64,000 bases of DNA from Datisca glomerata. Lineage: Eukaryota > Streptophyta > Magnoliopsida > Cucurbitales > Datiscaceae. Each line of letters opens with the position of its first letter. The stretch's first letter is position 1. Positions 11,558 through 23,480 of this stretch are shown in pieces. A program made the translations under genes and the position numbers. The notes below the pieces were generated by a model, which saw nothing but the letters and a program-made list of their open reading frames with translations, searched no databases and was not told the DNA's origin. Location of the stretch: contig QANY01005876.1 of the NCBI GenBank assembly GCA_003255025.1, positions 820,843-884,842 on the forward strand, read 5' to 3'.

Positions 11558-14500
11558 ATGGAGAATCATTGTAATGAGAGCTCTGAGTCTTTCGTCAAGA
11601 TACCTGAAGTTAAGTTCACCAAGCTGTTCATCAATGGAGAATTCCTTGATTCTGTTTCAGGTCTGTCTCTGTCTCTCATCTAGTAAATTAGCTTGCTAAT
11701 TACATGGATTACTTGGATCTTGGCTTCTTTTTTCATTTTTCTGATTAGCTGTATATAAACAGTCGGATTAAGATATTGTTCTGTGAAAGTCATTTTAACA
11801 TTCTTCCACTAATAAATAATTTTAGCCGTCTGCACACTCTTTTTAATATCAATATATGCTTCATAACAGCTATAAATTAGATCGGGTGGTTATGGGTATT
11901 ACTCATTAAAGTATGGATAACCCGTGGGTTATATTGTTACCCATTTCTTTTAAATTTTCAATATCGTTTTTAATCTCTTATGACGTAAGTGAATTCGATT
12001 TAATCTTTGTTAACGTGGCAAAATGGCTGCCCATGGATGGAAAAATTGGAATAAGGTAAGGTATCATCATAAAATTGATGAATTTCGTACCGATAAAAAA
12101 TTGATGAATTTTTGTTAGCTTCGATTCTAAAACTAATAAATCAGTTTGGTTTGATTATAAAATTGATGAAAATGATGGTGATTCGATTTGGTTCATCTGG
12201 AAGATGAATCAAATCGAATTGTTTGGCTTGTAATATTTATAAATTTTAGAATTGTTAGTTGATATTACAGGTTGGTTCATCTGGAAGATTGATAAATTTT
12301 AGTCTAGTTATCCGATTATAAAATTGACGATTTCATTCGTTCGATTGTAAAACTTATAAATTTTGATTCTGTTTGATTGTAAAATTATGAATTTAGTATT
12401 ATTTGATTTTATTTTTGATGACTTTTGGTTCGCCTCAATTATAGAATTGATGAATTTTAATTTAATTTGGTTATTCAATTGATGTTTTAGTTTGATTATA
12501 TTGTGAAAGTGACGAATATCAATTCCACTTCATTATAATAATTGATGAATTTTAGTGTTATTTCATTGTAAATTTGATGAATTTTATTTAGCAAAGATTA
12601 TAAAATTGATGAGTTTTAGTTTGATTATTCAAATGATCATTCGATTTGGTTCTATTGTAAAATTAATGAATTCCAGATTGGCTCGATTATAAATTTTATG
12701 AATGTTAGTTTCGGTTATTTGATTATAAAAGTTGGTGAATTAGCATGGTTCGATTATAAAACCGATGTATTTCAGTCTTGTTTGATTATAACATTGATGA
12801 ACTTTAATATTATTCGATTATAAAGTTGATGAGTTTTCATTCAATTCAATTATAAAATTGAATAATATCAATATTTAGTTATTCATTTTATGATTCGGTT
12901 TGATTTGATTATAAATTAATAAATTTCAATTTGATTTGATTATAAAATTAAGAATTTAACGTGGTTGTAATTTATATGTTTCCATATATCTAATTACTTT
13001 TGATAGATATTTTAACCTTTATTTTAAACAAACAATGAACAAATCCAATTTTGACCAACCAATCATAGAAAGTATCGATTACTTTAGTAAGAGAGAGAAG
13101 AAATAAGTTTGATAATAATGTAATTACAAATTTTAATTTCCATATGGCCAACTTTCTTTGACTCTTCTTTATTACCAATTTTGATGCTCGTTTTTCGCTT
13201 GATAAAAAATTCAAAAAAAAAAACAGGAAAGACATTTGAGACAATAGATCCAAGAACAGGGGAGGTGATAGCAAGAGTAGCAGAAGGTGATAAAGAAGAT
13301 GTTGATTTAGCCGTCAAAGCTGCTAGGAATGCTTTTGATCATGGCCCTTGGCCTCGCATGCCTGCCTTTGTACGTTTTCCTTTTCTTCTTTCAAACACAG
13401 TCTAAAATATATAAAAATTGAATATTATTTTATTTATTTATTTCTTTTTACTATTTCGATTTTCATTAATTATAGTTCATGAATATCCATATACTAAATA
13501 ACTAAACATTATATATTAAACATATAGATTTTGGCACATAATCTCATGAATTTAATAAATAATAATTAAACTTTATATTGACTGCGTGAAAATTAATTAT
13601 GTGTTGATGATAAAATAAATACATAAAATAAAGAAGTGAGGGTTAGGTAGGTAATAATTTTGAGGACATATTAAATTTTTCATAGGGCATTCCAAATTAA
13701 TAAAAAATAAGAATCTCGATGTGAGCTGCTCAGACTCTCAAATCAAGCAGACAACAAACTCAACATTGATCAAAGTTGTGAGACATACTCCAAATCAGAT
13801 TCTAAAGTTATAGTAAACAATGACTATTTAGAATCGATCTACGCAGAATCTTTTTCATGGCAATCAAGTAAACATATCATAAGAGTAAATGATTTCTTAA
13901 ATTAAATATATTGTGGGAAAATTTGATATATCCTGGAAGTTGATATTATGTTGTAGTTTTTTGTAGGGAATGTTATAAATACATTTGCAACTTTCACGTA
14001 TTACCCTACTTAAAGCATGTTCATGAGAGAATAAGAACAGGTTAGTACAATAAAATAATTACGTAAAAGTACACAAACTACCTCTGAGGTTTGCTTAAAA
14101 GACACATACACCCTCTATAGTTTCAAAAAAGACAAATATGTCAAATCTGTTATAATAATTTATTTTATAGAAAAATGACCAAAATAACCTTAGATCTTGA
14201 CCCTTATCCAAGACTCGTGCACCCGTACCTGAGCCTGTTATCTATTCTTCTGGTTATATAAAAATGTTGGGTTTGATATAACCCAAAACTCGGGTGTGAA
14301 AAAACCCTAAGCCCGTTAGCAAAATGATTGATTAAGGATATTATTGGTATTTTAAAAAAATTAACGTCGTTAATAAAAAAATCGACGTTTTTGGATTTTT
14401 TTGTCTACAAAATAAAATGTTAAGGACCGTATGTTTTCTGAAACTCCAGAGAGTGTCCGTGTACTTTTTCCAAATAATTAAAATTTGTGAAATCTGAAAC

Positions 14501-17500
14501 TTCTCATTTTCAAAGGTTTTAGATATTCTCATCGGATCGTATCTACATAAATAAAAAAAATTACTTCCTTACCAAACATGAATATTCCTTATTGTTCGTA
14601 TATTTGGTCAAGGATATCCTTGTACCAATCAACCCTTACTTCAACATATTATTGGGACTTAACATTAATAAATTTCACCCTATAAGCGATTAATTTTGTT
14701 TTCTTAAATCCAATACATCGTATCTTGATTTCATAAGTAAGATTAACTCTAATGTTCTATTATAATAATAATTGGAAAAAGATGAGCCGCATAAATCTGG
14801 TATTAGATATGAAATAATATATGCTAATTGGATGTGGTTATGTGGAATCTAACAATTGAACAGCAAAGGGGAAGAGTCTTGATGAAACTGGCAGATTTAA
14901 TAGAAGAAAATGTAGAAGAAATAGCTGCGTTGGACACCATTGATGCTGGTAAACTATTTAATGTTGGCAAGTTCTTCGACATTCCATTGGCAGCATCTGC
15001 CCTCCGATATTACGCAGGTGCAGCCGACAAAGTACACGGTTCGGTTCCCAAGATGTCCCGTAATCTTCAAGGGTACACATTGGTTGAACCTATTGGTGTG
15101 GTTGGACATATCATTCCTTGGAATTTTCCAACCACTATGTTCTTTTCAAAGGCAAGCCCTGCCTTGGCCGCTGGCTGCACTACGGTCGTTAAGCCTGCTG
15201 AGCAAACACCTCTCTCTGCACTCTATTGTGCCCATCTTGCCAAGCTGGTATTCTGTTTAATTTCACAATTATCTTTTATGAGTAGAAGTACTTTTATCCA
15301 TTGAAATAATAATATTTTAATTCATAATTATGTTACATTCGTTTTTAATAAACATTTAGATATATTTTAAAAAATAAAATATTTCACAGCTGAGCTCATA
15401 CTTCCTCTACTTATTTTGGTAAATGTAATTTGTTTTTTGGAAGTTTGAAAAAATAGGCTTAGGAAAAGCGTTAGGGTAACTTTCAGAAATTTGAAGTTTC
15501 GATAATTTCTTTTTACATTTTTACCCCTCTTCCAATGTCTTCAAATGTGTAAGTTGCTACTTGCATTATTTAAAATTTGTCTAACTAGCTACTTGTAGTG
15601 TTTCAGTAGTACTGAATGATCTACTTATAATTATGGATAGCTATTTTGACATTTCAAGTAGAGAAGGCCAGTAATGTATTTTCAAAAATAAAATGGATCA
15701 AATTTTCGTGTTTAGACCAAATTTTCAAAATTACTTTCAAACAAACCATTTATCAGAACAACCCTTTATTTTGTTTTTCTTAAATTTATTTGATTGATAT
15801 ATCAGGCCGGTGTTCCGGACGGAGTGTTGAATGTCATAACTGGATTCGGATCCAAAGCCGGAGCTGCCATTACCTCTCATATGGACATTGATAAAGTATG
15901 TTACAAACAATACCCTGAAAATTCCAAATCTTTGGCAAAACCTGAAAATTCATCTCCAATTCATAACATTATAAATGCTATATTAGGTGAGTTTTACTGG
16001 GTCGACAGAAGTTGGACGTAAAGTAATGCAGGCTGCCGCAACAAGCAATTTAAAGACAGTATCACTTGAATTAGGAGGCAAATCACCTCTCTTAATTTTT
16101 GATGATGCTGATATTGATAAAGCCGTTGAGCTTGCTCTACTTGGGATCCTTTTCAACAAGGTATAACTTGGCGCCTTATCATTTCAATTTCTTTAGCGAA
16201 TAATTCAAACTATTTACTCGCTTCACGTATTTAGGGAGAAACATGCATCGCTAGCTCTCGAGTTTTCGTTCAAGAAGGAATTTACGACGAATTTGTGAAG
16301 AAGCTAGAGGAAAGGGTAAAGGGTTGGGTGGTTGGAGATCCTTTTGATCCCACAGTTCAGCAAGGACCACAGGTACACATAAATAAGAACTTAATTAGAA
16401 GATAACATATTCTTGAAGCTATACTTTATGCTTATGAAGTAAATAAAAAATGAAGGTGGATAAGAAGCAGTTTGAGAAAATTCTATCATACATAGAGCAT
16501 GGGAAGAGACAAGGTGCCACTTTACTAACAGGGGGCAATCCTATTGGCAATAAGGGTTATTACATTCAACCTACCATTTTTACTGATGTTAAGGTACATT
16601 TTTACTGATGTTAAGGTACATTTTCATCATCTCCATACATTATTTACCCCTGTTAATTAAATCTGACTTAATTGTCAATTTGATCCCTATTAGTTTAATT
16701 TAGTTGTGCACCTCAAGTGAATACACGTGTAAGTCATTTGTGTGGAAACGAAACGTAGTTAGGGTTCGCATTGCCTTCTACTTCAAAATATAGAGACTAA
16801 ATTGGTAAAATTAAACTATGAGGACCAGATTGACAAACTGACTAAATTTGAAGGTTATAAACTACATGTAACCTACTTCAGGTCCTTGAATTCTACGTAA
16901 CTGTCATGGATCGGACGGTTTTGATGTATTATGGATCGTTTGTATAGCCTGCTATATAATGCAGTGCTTTGGTTCGTTAAATGAGTAATGAATGAAGTAT
17001 TTTTTAAGGAAAACTTTTGCATCTCTTAACATCGTGAGTTAAGAACAATGTCTCATAATACCGTGAGTTAAGAATTTGATCCTCGATCCATCGAGTTTCA
17101 TCATTTGGTATCAGAGCCAACGCTGTGACATGACAAACCGCGAGCTCCTCGACTAGATTGAAGGGGAGGTAGCCTATTTCAAGAATTCAAGAAAATTATG
17201 GAGTTGAAGATTCATCTACTGAACGAATTTCTTTCTTTCTTGGGTTTAACTGGTTATTACCGAAAATCTGTTCGTCATTACGAGTTCATTACTCTCCCAC
17301 TTACTGAGTTGTTAAAGAAATAAAGATTTATTTGGGACGGAGGTGGCAGGATTTGCCTAAAAGACATGACTTGGGAGCCCATTCCAGTTCTACGTCAACG
17401 TTTTCCATATTTGAACCTTCAGGACAAGGTTCATTTTTGTGGGGAGTATCGATGGATCGGACAGTTTTGATGTATTGTGGATCTTTTGTTTAGCCTGCTA

Positions 17501-18238
17501 TATAATATAATGTCTTGGTTCGTTGAATGGTTAATGAGTGAAATATTTTCTAAGGAAAACCCATGCTTCTCTTAACACTAGGAGTTAAGAACATTATCTC
17601 CTAACACCATGAGTTAGGAATTCGATCCTCGACCCATCGAGTTTCATCAAACTGTAACATGAAAATGTACCTTATTTTATATTGAATGTATCACATTTGT
17701 GTGCAAATCTATCTTGCCGGAGCGGTACATTTATTATGTTGTAGAATCTTCCCTCCTCTAAATAGTACTAAGTTAATTTGTCCACTAATTGTTTTCTGCT
17801 ATGGTAAAAAAATGACTCAGGAACACATGTTGATAGCACAAGATGAAATATTTGGGCCTGTGTTGTCACTGATGAAATTCAAGTAAGTTTTATATTTTTT
17901 CATAGTAGACACCCTTTTACTTAAAATTGAAAGGAATGTAATGTAAATTGTGAGAAATTTGCAGGACAATTGAAGAGGGTATAAAGAGTGCAAACAATAC
18001 AAAATATGGGTTAGCAGCAGGGATAGTGACAAAGAATTTGGACATAGCAAACACCGTGTCAAGGTCAATAAAAGCAGGCACAATCTGGATAAATTGCTAT
18101 TTAGAAGTTGATATGAGTCTTCCTTTTGGAGGGTATAAGATGAGTGGATTTGGTAAAGACTATGGAATGGAAGCTCTTCACAAGTATCTCCATGTTAAAT
18201 CTGTTATCACTCCCATTTACAATTCACCTTGGCTTTGA
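11558..18238 (+). CDS. aldehyde dehydrogenase family 2 (ALDH2C/REF1-like), nine exons, intact
   Basis: This is an NAD(P)-dependent aldehyde dehydrogenase. The plant ALDH2C class is cytosolic and in Arabidopsis oxidises sinapaldehyde and coniferaldehyde; that role is inferred here. Exons: 11558-11660, 13227-13369, 14864-15247, 15806-15895, 15987-16160, 16235-16372, 16456-16593, 17821-17882, 17965-18238. They total 1506 nt (501 residues), with in-phase GT-AG borders. Catalytic positions match the canonical numbers: Asn169 in IIPWNFP, Lys192 in VKPAEQTP, Glu268 in SLELGGKSP, Cys302 in GETCIASS and Glu399 in EIFGPV. The cofactor loop FTGSTEVG spans 243-250. The C-terminus ends SPWL and no transit peptide is seen, which fits the cytosolic class. 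Oddities are a repeat-filled intron 1 with an A-tract acceptor, a 22-bp duplication over the intron 7 donor, and a gypsy element in intron 7. A paralogue lies at 57169. Confidence 0.96.
12100..12965 (+). repeat. degenerate tandem repeat filling ALDH intron 1
   Basis: The phrase gattataaaattgatgaattt recurs more than a dozen times with small changes at a spacing of roughly 35-60 bp. Intron 1 of this copy is 1566 bp, against 170 bp in the paralogue, and the repeat accounts for most of the difference. Confidence 0.7.
16572..16616 (+). repeat. 22-bp tandem duplication over the intron 7 donor
   Basis: The unit atttttactgatgttaaggtac occurs twice in direct succession, so the exon end GATGTTAAG and its gtac donor are present twice, 22 bp apart. 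The reading frame only works with the upstream donor (exon end at 16593). Confidence 0.85.
16903..17104 (+). repeat. 5' LTR of the intronic gypsy element
   Basis: It begins TGTCATGGATCGG, ends TTTCATCA, and aligns along its full length with 17447-17649. Confidence 0.8.
17107..17120 (+). promoter_or_regulatory. primer-binding site, initiator-Met tRNA
   Basis: TGGTATCAGAGCCA starts two bases after the 5' LTR end and is complementary to the 3' end of plant initiator-Met tRNA. Confidence 0.8.
17447..17649 (+). repeat. 3' LTR of the intronic gypsy element
   Basis: It begins TATCGATGGATCGG (first bases altered from TG) and ends TTTCATCA. Several substitutions separate it from the 5' LTR, so the insertion is not recent. 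Confidence 0.8.
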
Positions 18239-18284
18239 ATTTTACAAATTGCTGCTTGCACTGAGGGGGATACTGATTCTATTA

Positions 18285-18290
18285 AATAAA
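18285..18290 (+). terminator. poly(A) signal of ALDH copy 1
   Basis: AATAAA lies 47 bp after the stop codon and before the LINE insertion point, so the 3' end of the transcript may be unaffected by that insertion. Confidence 0.5.
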
Positions 18291-18348
18291 AATAAGTAGT
18301 TTCTCAGCGGCAACATTATTTTCTTTGTAACTGAATATGAACCATCTT

Positions 18349-18365
18349 GAGAAGTTGGTGAGTTT
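18349..18365. repeat. target-site duplication, left copy (LINE)
   Basis: The 17-bp word gagaagttggtgagttt is identical to 20046-20062. Confidence 0.9.
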
Positions 18366-20045
18366 TTTTTTTAACAACAAAGATATTTTTTTTACAAACG
18401 TACAACAAAGATATTAATTAAGAGAGAAAGAGAATACAACTAAGGAGGTATCCAACCCCCTCTTACAGCATCCTTATCCCTAGAAATTATGCTAGCAAAA
18501 ATGGAAGATAAGTAAGAGCTATTACACAGATTTCTACTATGATCTAAGCTATATCTAGCGATGGCATCAGCAGTTCAACTTACAATTACTACCTAGGGAC
18601 AAATGACATTTGATATCAAAGACAACATTAGAAATCTTCCAATCACTACAAGATGAGCCCAACAACCAATTAACCACAACAAGGGCATCATATTCAATAA
18701 CTACATTCTGCCAGGCGCCAGACTTAACTAATTCCAGGGCCTCCTCAATTGCCAACAGCTCTCCATAAGCATCAGAGCAAGCATGAAGAGATCTAGCAGA
18801 AATTAAAAGGCTATCACCACAATGATCTCGGGCAATAGTACCCACACCACACATACCTTTGGATGAATCAAAAGCTGCATCACAATTAATCTTAACACAC
18901 CCGAAATCAGGTGGTCTCCAACAATGTTCATAGAGAGAAACAGAATAATCAGATGCATGCTGACTGGCTACATAGCTCTTATAGTTAGCAGATAGGAAGT
19001 CAGAAGAAGATTTAAGAGCAACATAAGAAGTTCTAATAGGATCTACATTCTTCTTCTCAAACACAAAGGAATTACGAGATTTCCAAGCATACCAGCATGA
19101 GAAACGGAAAAGAACCAAGAAAACCTGAGATGGAGAGGAGAACAAAACCAAGAAAGCCTAATCCACTTGCAGGACACCAAAGCATGCAAAACAGATTCCT
19201 CATCCAGCTCACAGATAGGGCAAACAGATTTCTAAATAACTCTTCTTTTAGCAAGAACTTGTTTGACAGGATGTAAATTCTGAACTGCTTTCCACAAGAA
19301 AAATTTAATTTTCTTTGGTATATTAATCTTCCATAAAAATTTCCAAAAAGAAGCTTGAATAGAAACAGAAGAAGAGGTCCTATGTCTCTTTCCCCAAGCT
19401 TCTCCTCATGTATGACACGGTAGCAGGACTTAACTATGACAATGCCATCTTTAGTGAAGGGCCAAACAATCCTATTAGATATGCCAGATTTGGAGATAGG
19501 AATAGAATAGATTTCTTTGACAATCAATGGAATGAACATCAAATTTAATCTATCATAATTCCACTTAAAATCTGAAATTAAATCAGCAACTAGAGAAAAG
19601 TTACCAAACTTAAACACCTCCAGCTTCTTACTATTAAACAATCAAGAGTCATTCCAAATATAAGTAGATAAATCATTACCAATGCACATAGAGCTCTTTT
19701 TCCTCAGCACTTCCTTACCATACCAGAGGCTTCTCCAAGCCCATGAACTGTATTTAGGAGTCTTAGCCAACAAAAAACGGATCATGTGAAAAACAAAGGC
19801 TCTTGAGGAGTCTAGAGCAAAGAGAGTTAGGATTATGAAGAATTAACCAAGCTTGCTTAGCTAGGAGTGCAATATTATAATCCTCAAGGTCTCTAAAGCC
19901 CAGACCACCAACATCCTTCCTACTGCTAAATTTCTCCTTAGAGCACTACCTTATACACATCTTATCATCATTCTTAGCCCACCAGAATCTCGAAATAGCA
20001 GCTTGTAAAGTACAGCAAATTCTTGGGTATAAGTTTGTAAATTAC
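18366..20045 (-). mobile_element. 5'-truncated LINE (L1-type non-LTR retrotransposon)
   Basis: The insert is flanked by a perfect 17-bp direct repeat, gagaagttggtgagttt (18349-18365 and 20046-20062). The plus strand begins with a T run, the complement of a poly(A) tail, so the element reads leftward. It keeps only the 3' part of the pol ORF: the end of the reverse transcriptase (about 19900-20030), a zinc-binding reverse-transcriptase-associated region (about 19140-19641) and an RNase H-like domain (18567-19000). It lies about 110 bp downstream of the ALDH stop codon. The left part of the 5' junction (20025-20045) repeats tgggtataagtttgt from just outside the insertion. Confidence 0.88.
18567..19641 (-). 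pseudogene. LINE ORF2 3' part: zf-RVT and RNase H domains
   Basis: The minus-strand frame at 19151-18567 contains WRPPDFGCVKINCDAAF and then GVGTIARDHCGD and EALELVKSG, the pattern of the plant RVT_3 RNase H domain (Asp in INCDAAF, Glu in the LLAIEEAL helix). Upstream, 19641-19140 has VWPFTKDGIVIVKSCY and the zinc-binding segment usual for plant LINE ORF2. The two parts are in different frames, so at least one frameshift is present. No APE endonuclease or RT core remains. Confidence 0.75.
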
Positions 20046-20062
20046 GAGAAGTTGGTGAGTTT
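20046..20062. repeat. target-site duplication, right copy (LINE)
   Basis: The 17-bp word gagaagttggtgagttt is identical to 18349-18365. Confidence 0.9.
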
Positions 20063-20462
20063 ATTGGGTATAAGTTTGTTCTCATTTTCCACCCACTAAA
20101 ACCTCGACTGCGTTCATTCCCCCCATCCTAGACCAAATTAAAATTTGGAGGTCAAACTGACCTCTCTACAAGGACCAAATTGAACCAGTCTGCTAGAAAG
20201 TTAATTATGCTTATTGAATTATATATTAATTACTAAGTATATATAAACTAATATAGAATGAATCAAAATTTGTTCTAAAATTTAATCCATCCAACAATCA
20301 CTCATTGATATTCTAACACATTATTAGCCTAGGGTGCTTTTTGTAAGAATATATATTAATTATAAACGTCTAAAGTATTAATAGTTAGGGAGCACTACAA
20401 AAATGACCAAAAATAGGGGTGAATTGAGAAATGTTTGATTTTTTTTTAAATGACTAGAGTAA

Positions 20463-20723
20463 ATAGTTTAGTTGCAAAATTATACAGGGAAACATAATTA
20501 ATTTATTTACATCTATGTACTTTTTGTAACTAAATTAGTTATCTTGACTTTTTCAATCATTTTTATAAAAAAAATCCGATCATTTTTTAAAGTTTAATAG
20601 TTTAGTTACTAAATTATACAAGGAAACGTAACTAATTTATTTACATCTAGGTACTTTTTGCAAATTAGTTATCTTGACCTTTTCAATCATTTTTATAAAA
20701 AAAATTCGATCATTTTTTAAAGT
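20463..20723. repeat. tandem duplication of about 130 bp
   Basis: A block beginning aatagtttagttgcaaaatta and ending cattttttaaagttt is present twice in direct succession with a few substitutions and one short deletion in the second copy. It has no coding content. Confidence 0.8.
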
Positions 20724-20964
20724 TTAAGCTGGTTCTTATCTGTCATTTTCTGTTATTAATTATCAATAAGGCAATAATTTCAAGGTTTTTTTGGTATGGG
20801 TAACCCTATTACATAAATAAAAATAGCTCACCAACCAATATAACCCACTAACTAATAAAAAAAAACCAAACTAACTCTTATGTACATAAAAAAGACAACA
20901 AAATTAGTTGTCTCTCCCATCTCTCTTATGCTATTTCCCTATTTGCACAATTCAGCTTTTGTTG

Positions 20965-22443
20965 ATGGTTAAACCTCGGGGGTGAGATCAGGCCAACAAT
21001 GTCTCTCTCCACCTGCAATGGGGGAAGGTAAAGTAGGAGACCAAGGTTGAAGGGGGTGGTATCCATCTTACCCCTCCGAGGCTTAAGTCAGTAAAGTATG
21101 AATGATAGGAAAGTAGAGAAGTAGTTGGAAGTTATTGCGTACTATTGAAATGCATTTACTAAGGTATTTATAGTGGAAGGTTGGTCTGAGGTTGGGTTAG
21201 TATCCGTACTGTGGCAGGCCTTCCCTTCAATAGGGTGCCTCCTCGGACCAACCCCCACCTTTCAGCTTTTCTTATTGGCTTGGCTAGTTATGAGGTAAGA
21301 AGTGATGACCTCGGGTGGTGTTAGGACATCCTATCCTCGTACCACTCTATGCACTTCCTCAGCTTCCATTGGACCGACTATATTAAATGTTTATGATGAC
21401 ACTCTGTTGGGCACATGTCGAATGACTCCATGGATGCTGAGCTTCATGCATTTTATTGTTTTATGCCTTCTGATTGGTCTAGGTGTATTAAATGTATTCG
21501 ATGACACCTGCATACTTCTACCTCGGCCTAGGTGCCGAATTTGAACTGAGGCGTGATGTTTCCCGCCCTCATGTCCTCCTATCTCTATCGAGAGTCCTTA
21601 AATATTTTATCTGAAAGGTACTTGGGCATGGGTACACCCCTTGACTTCGAGGGTGTAGTACTCCACGGGACCTGGGTGAGGGCTGAACTGGCTTCCCTAA
21701 GGCCCCAGACATTGGGTGTCTCTCTTATTGTTCTTAAAGGTCTTTCTACATAGCTAAGAAACGAGTATAACAATTGCACCCCAAACTCATCGATGCCGTT
21801 AATATTCAAGGACTCATGGAGTTTAGATCTTTCTTTCTTCCATCCCTTTTTTATTTTTATTTATTTATTATTCTTATTATTTTACATGACCATCCCTATT
21901 CATAGAGTAAGTGACATTGACTAAGTGAAAAGACAAGTGCTTTAGTGTGAGGGTCATAATGGTCTCGTTACCCGAAGCGATCTAAGCCCTCCACATTTGT
22001 ATGGCTAGGATAAGTTTTGGATCTTTATAAATAAGAGGCTCTTCACCCCATCATTTTCCTTCATCTTCTTCTCCTCCATTTGGTGCAAGGTACTCTTTCT
22101 CTCTCTCTCTCTCTCTCTCTCTTCTTTTCCTTGTATCTTGTTTATTTTTCATAAGGTAGGTCTAGATGGGACCTCAGGTGCTCCCGAGGTCGTGGCCATG
22201 AGAGCTCAAGGACGGGCTTCGAGTGATCCCGTGGACAGGGTCGTGGAAGCTTGAGGCTAGTCCCAAGGACTTGGCCTTGGGTGTTCTCGAGGTCGTGACC
22301 TCGGGAGCCCAAGGATGTGGACTTAGACCCATTACTTTGTTATCTCTTTTTACGTCCCCATTACATCTGCATTGAATGACCCTTACTTATTGTATTTTTC
22401 AGGTCATAATTGTCATAGTTATCTTCCCGTTCTTTGCTTAATC
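20965..22443 (+). repeat. terminal/leader region of a gypsy-type element
   Basis: About 620 bp from gggtgagatcaggccaacaatg onward is clearly related to 41740-42360. Shared landmarks include acaatgggggaaggtaaa, aggcttaagtcagtaa, ctgattggt and tttcccgcc. It is followed by a TATA-like word (ctttataaataag, about 22025), a CT microsatellite and then the gag-like frame, so it may act as LTR or promoter. A segment with recurring gacctcgggtg-type words (22160-22330) parallels the minisatellite after the second copy. Confidence 0.6.
22092..22122 (+). repeat. CT microsatellite
   Basis: An uninterrupted (CT)n tract in the leader between the TATA-like word and the ATG at 22444. Confidence 0.9.
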
Positions 22444-23480
22444 ATGTCTTCAACTTCGGATTCAAAAAATGATTCTTTTGTTAAGTTGGGTTCACCCCAG
22501 GCTGAATCTTCATTGTCCCCCTCATTGGACACTAGAGGTCACGAGGTTGGTGATTCACAAGCAGCTAGTAGTCATGGCTCGGACAAGGCCGATCCTGAGG
22601 TTGGTTCGCGAGGTGATGGAAGTGATCATGGGTAAGGTGAGGCGGGGGGGAGCACGAAAGAGACTTATGCGATTGACGTTACTCCGAGGACCATGACCCA
22701 CCAACATTTGGATGAGCTTTGGGAGAAGTATTCCGTCCCTGATTTAATCACTTTACGACTTCCACGTTCCGACGAGCTAGCCAGTGCCCCTTCAGATGGT
22801 GAGATTTCTTTTTGTCAGTCCCACTTGGAGGCTGGGCTCTGACTTCCCCTTCATGATATAGTGAGGTCAACTTTGAGGAGGTTACAGTGCGCCCCATGTC
22901 AACTTCTTCCTAACTCTTGGAGGAATATCTTAGGAGTATACGTGATATGGAGGGTCATTTTTTAGACTCCATTTGATTTCAAAGTAATACATGATCTATT
23001 TCAACTCAAGCATGGTGGGGAGGGGGGCAGGGCTTATTATTTGAGCCCTCGTGGGGGAAAGTCGCGTGCACCTATGCTTAACTTGCCATCCAATAATAGA
23101 GAGACTAAGGATCGTTGTTTTTTTGTGGTGACTGGGCCAAACGGGCAGGGTCTTCCCTCGACGAGTCTTGGGAGGTTCTTCGCAGGTTTACTCTCACGGA
23201 TCTTGTGCTCACTCCTGGTGAGGGTCCACTTTCGTTCCAACTCGGCATGTTTAGCATATGTGCAAACTTTGTTCTTAGCAACTGTTTGGGCTGTTTCTTA
23301 TGTTTTTGTGATTGCAGGGATGAAATGCTACCGCCCTAAGTTAAATGGTGCGATGCTAAAGCAAATCGAGTTAGCATTCTAGATTCCGCTGGAGAGGCAA
23401 AGGTATTCAGACCTTCTGAATGAGCGTAACTTATTAAAATCAGTGTTGTCGCTCATCGCCGCTGTCTGCATGCCTCGAGG
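22444..23480 (+). pseudogene. gypsy-type transposon protein, Transposase_28-like domain, broken
   Basis: The ATG at 22444 opens an acidic, Ser-rich N-terminus that stops at 22635. The frame shifts at a G run, and another frame then carries the recognisable domain. Its segments are EAGL, LPLHDIVRSTLRRLQ, CQLLPNSWRNILG, IHDLFQLKHGGEGG, YYLSPRGG and LPSNNRETKDRCFFV. This order matches the putative gypsy-type transposon domain (PF04195) common in plant retroelement polyproteins. Stops interrupt it at about 22842 and 22960, and the frame shifts again near 23170. The product would not be functional. No RT or integrase follows on this strand. Confidence 0.65.

Larger units (their letters stand above)
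16903..17649 (+). mobile_element. internally deleted Ty3/gypsy retrotransposon in ALDH intron 7
   Basis: Two LTRs of about 202 bp (16903-17104 and 17447-17649) flank only 342 bp of internal DNA. Directly after the first LTR is TGGTATCAGAGCCA, an initiator-Met tRNA primer-binding site. The internal part keeps two pieces of pol: [15 protein letters not shown] from the RT/RNase H junction, and [20 protein letters not shown] from the far C-terminus. The last is typical of gypsy polyproteins. Everything between them is missing, as in a deletion derivative. The 5-bp flanks (gtaac and aactg) do not match. Orientation is the same as the host gene. Confidence 0.85.

Noticed and set aside
20392..20430. 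CACTACAAAAATG as another CACTA terminus
   Set aside because: No subterminal repeats follow and no inverse partner of the same sequence was found; the following 300 bp is an ordinary tandem duplication.
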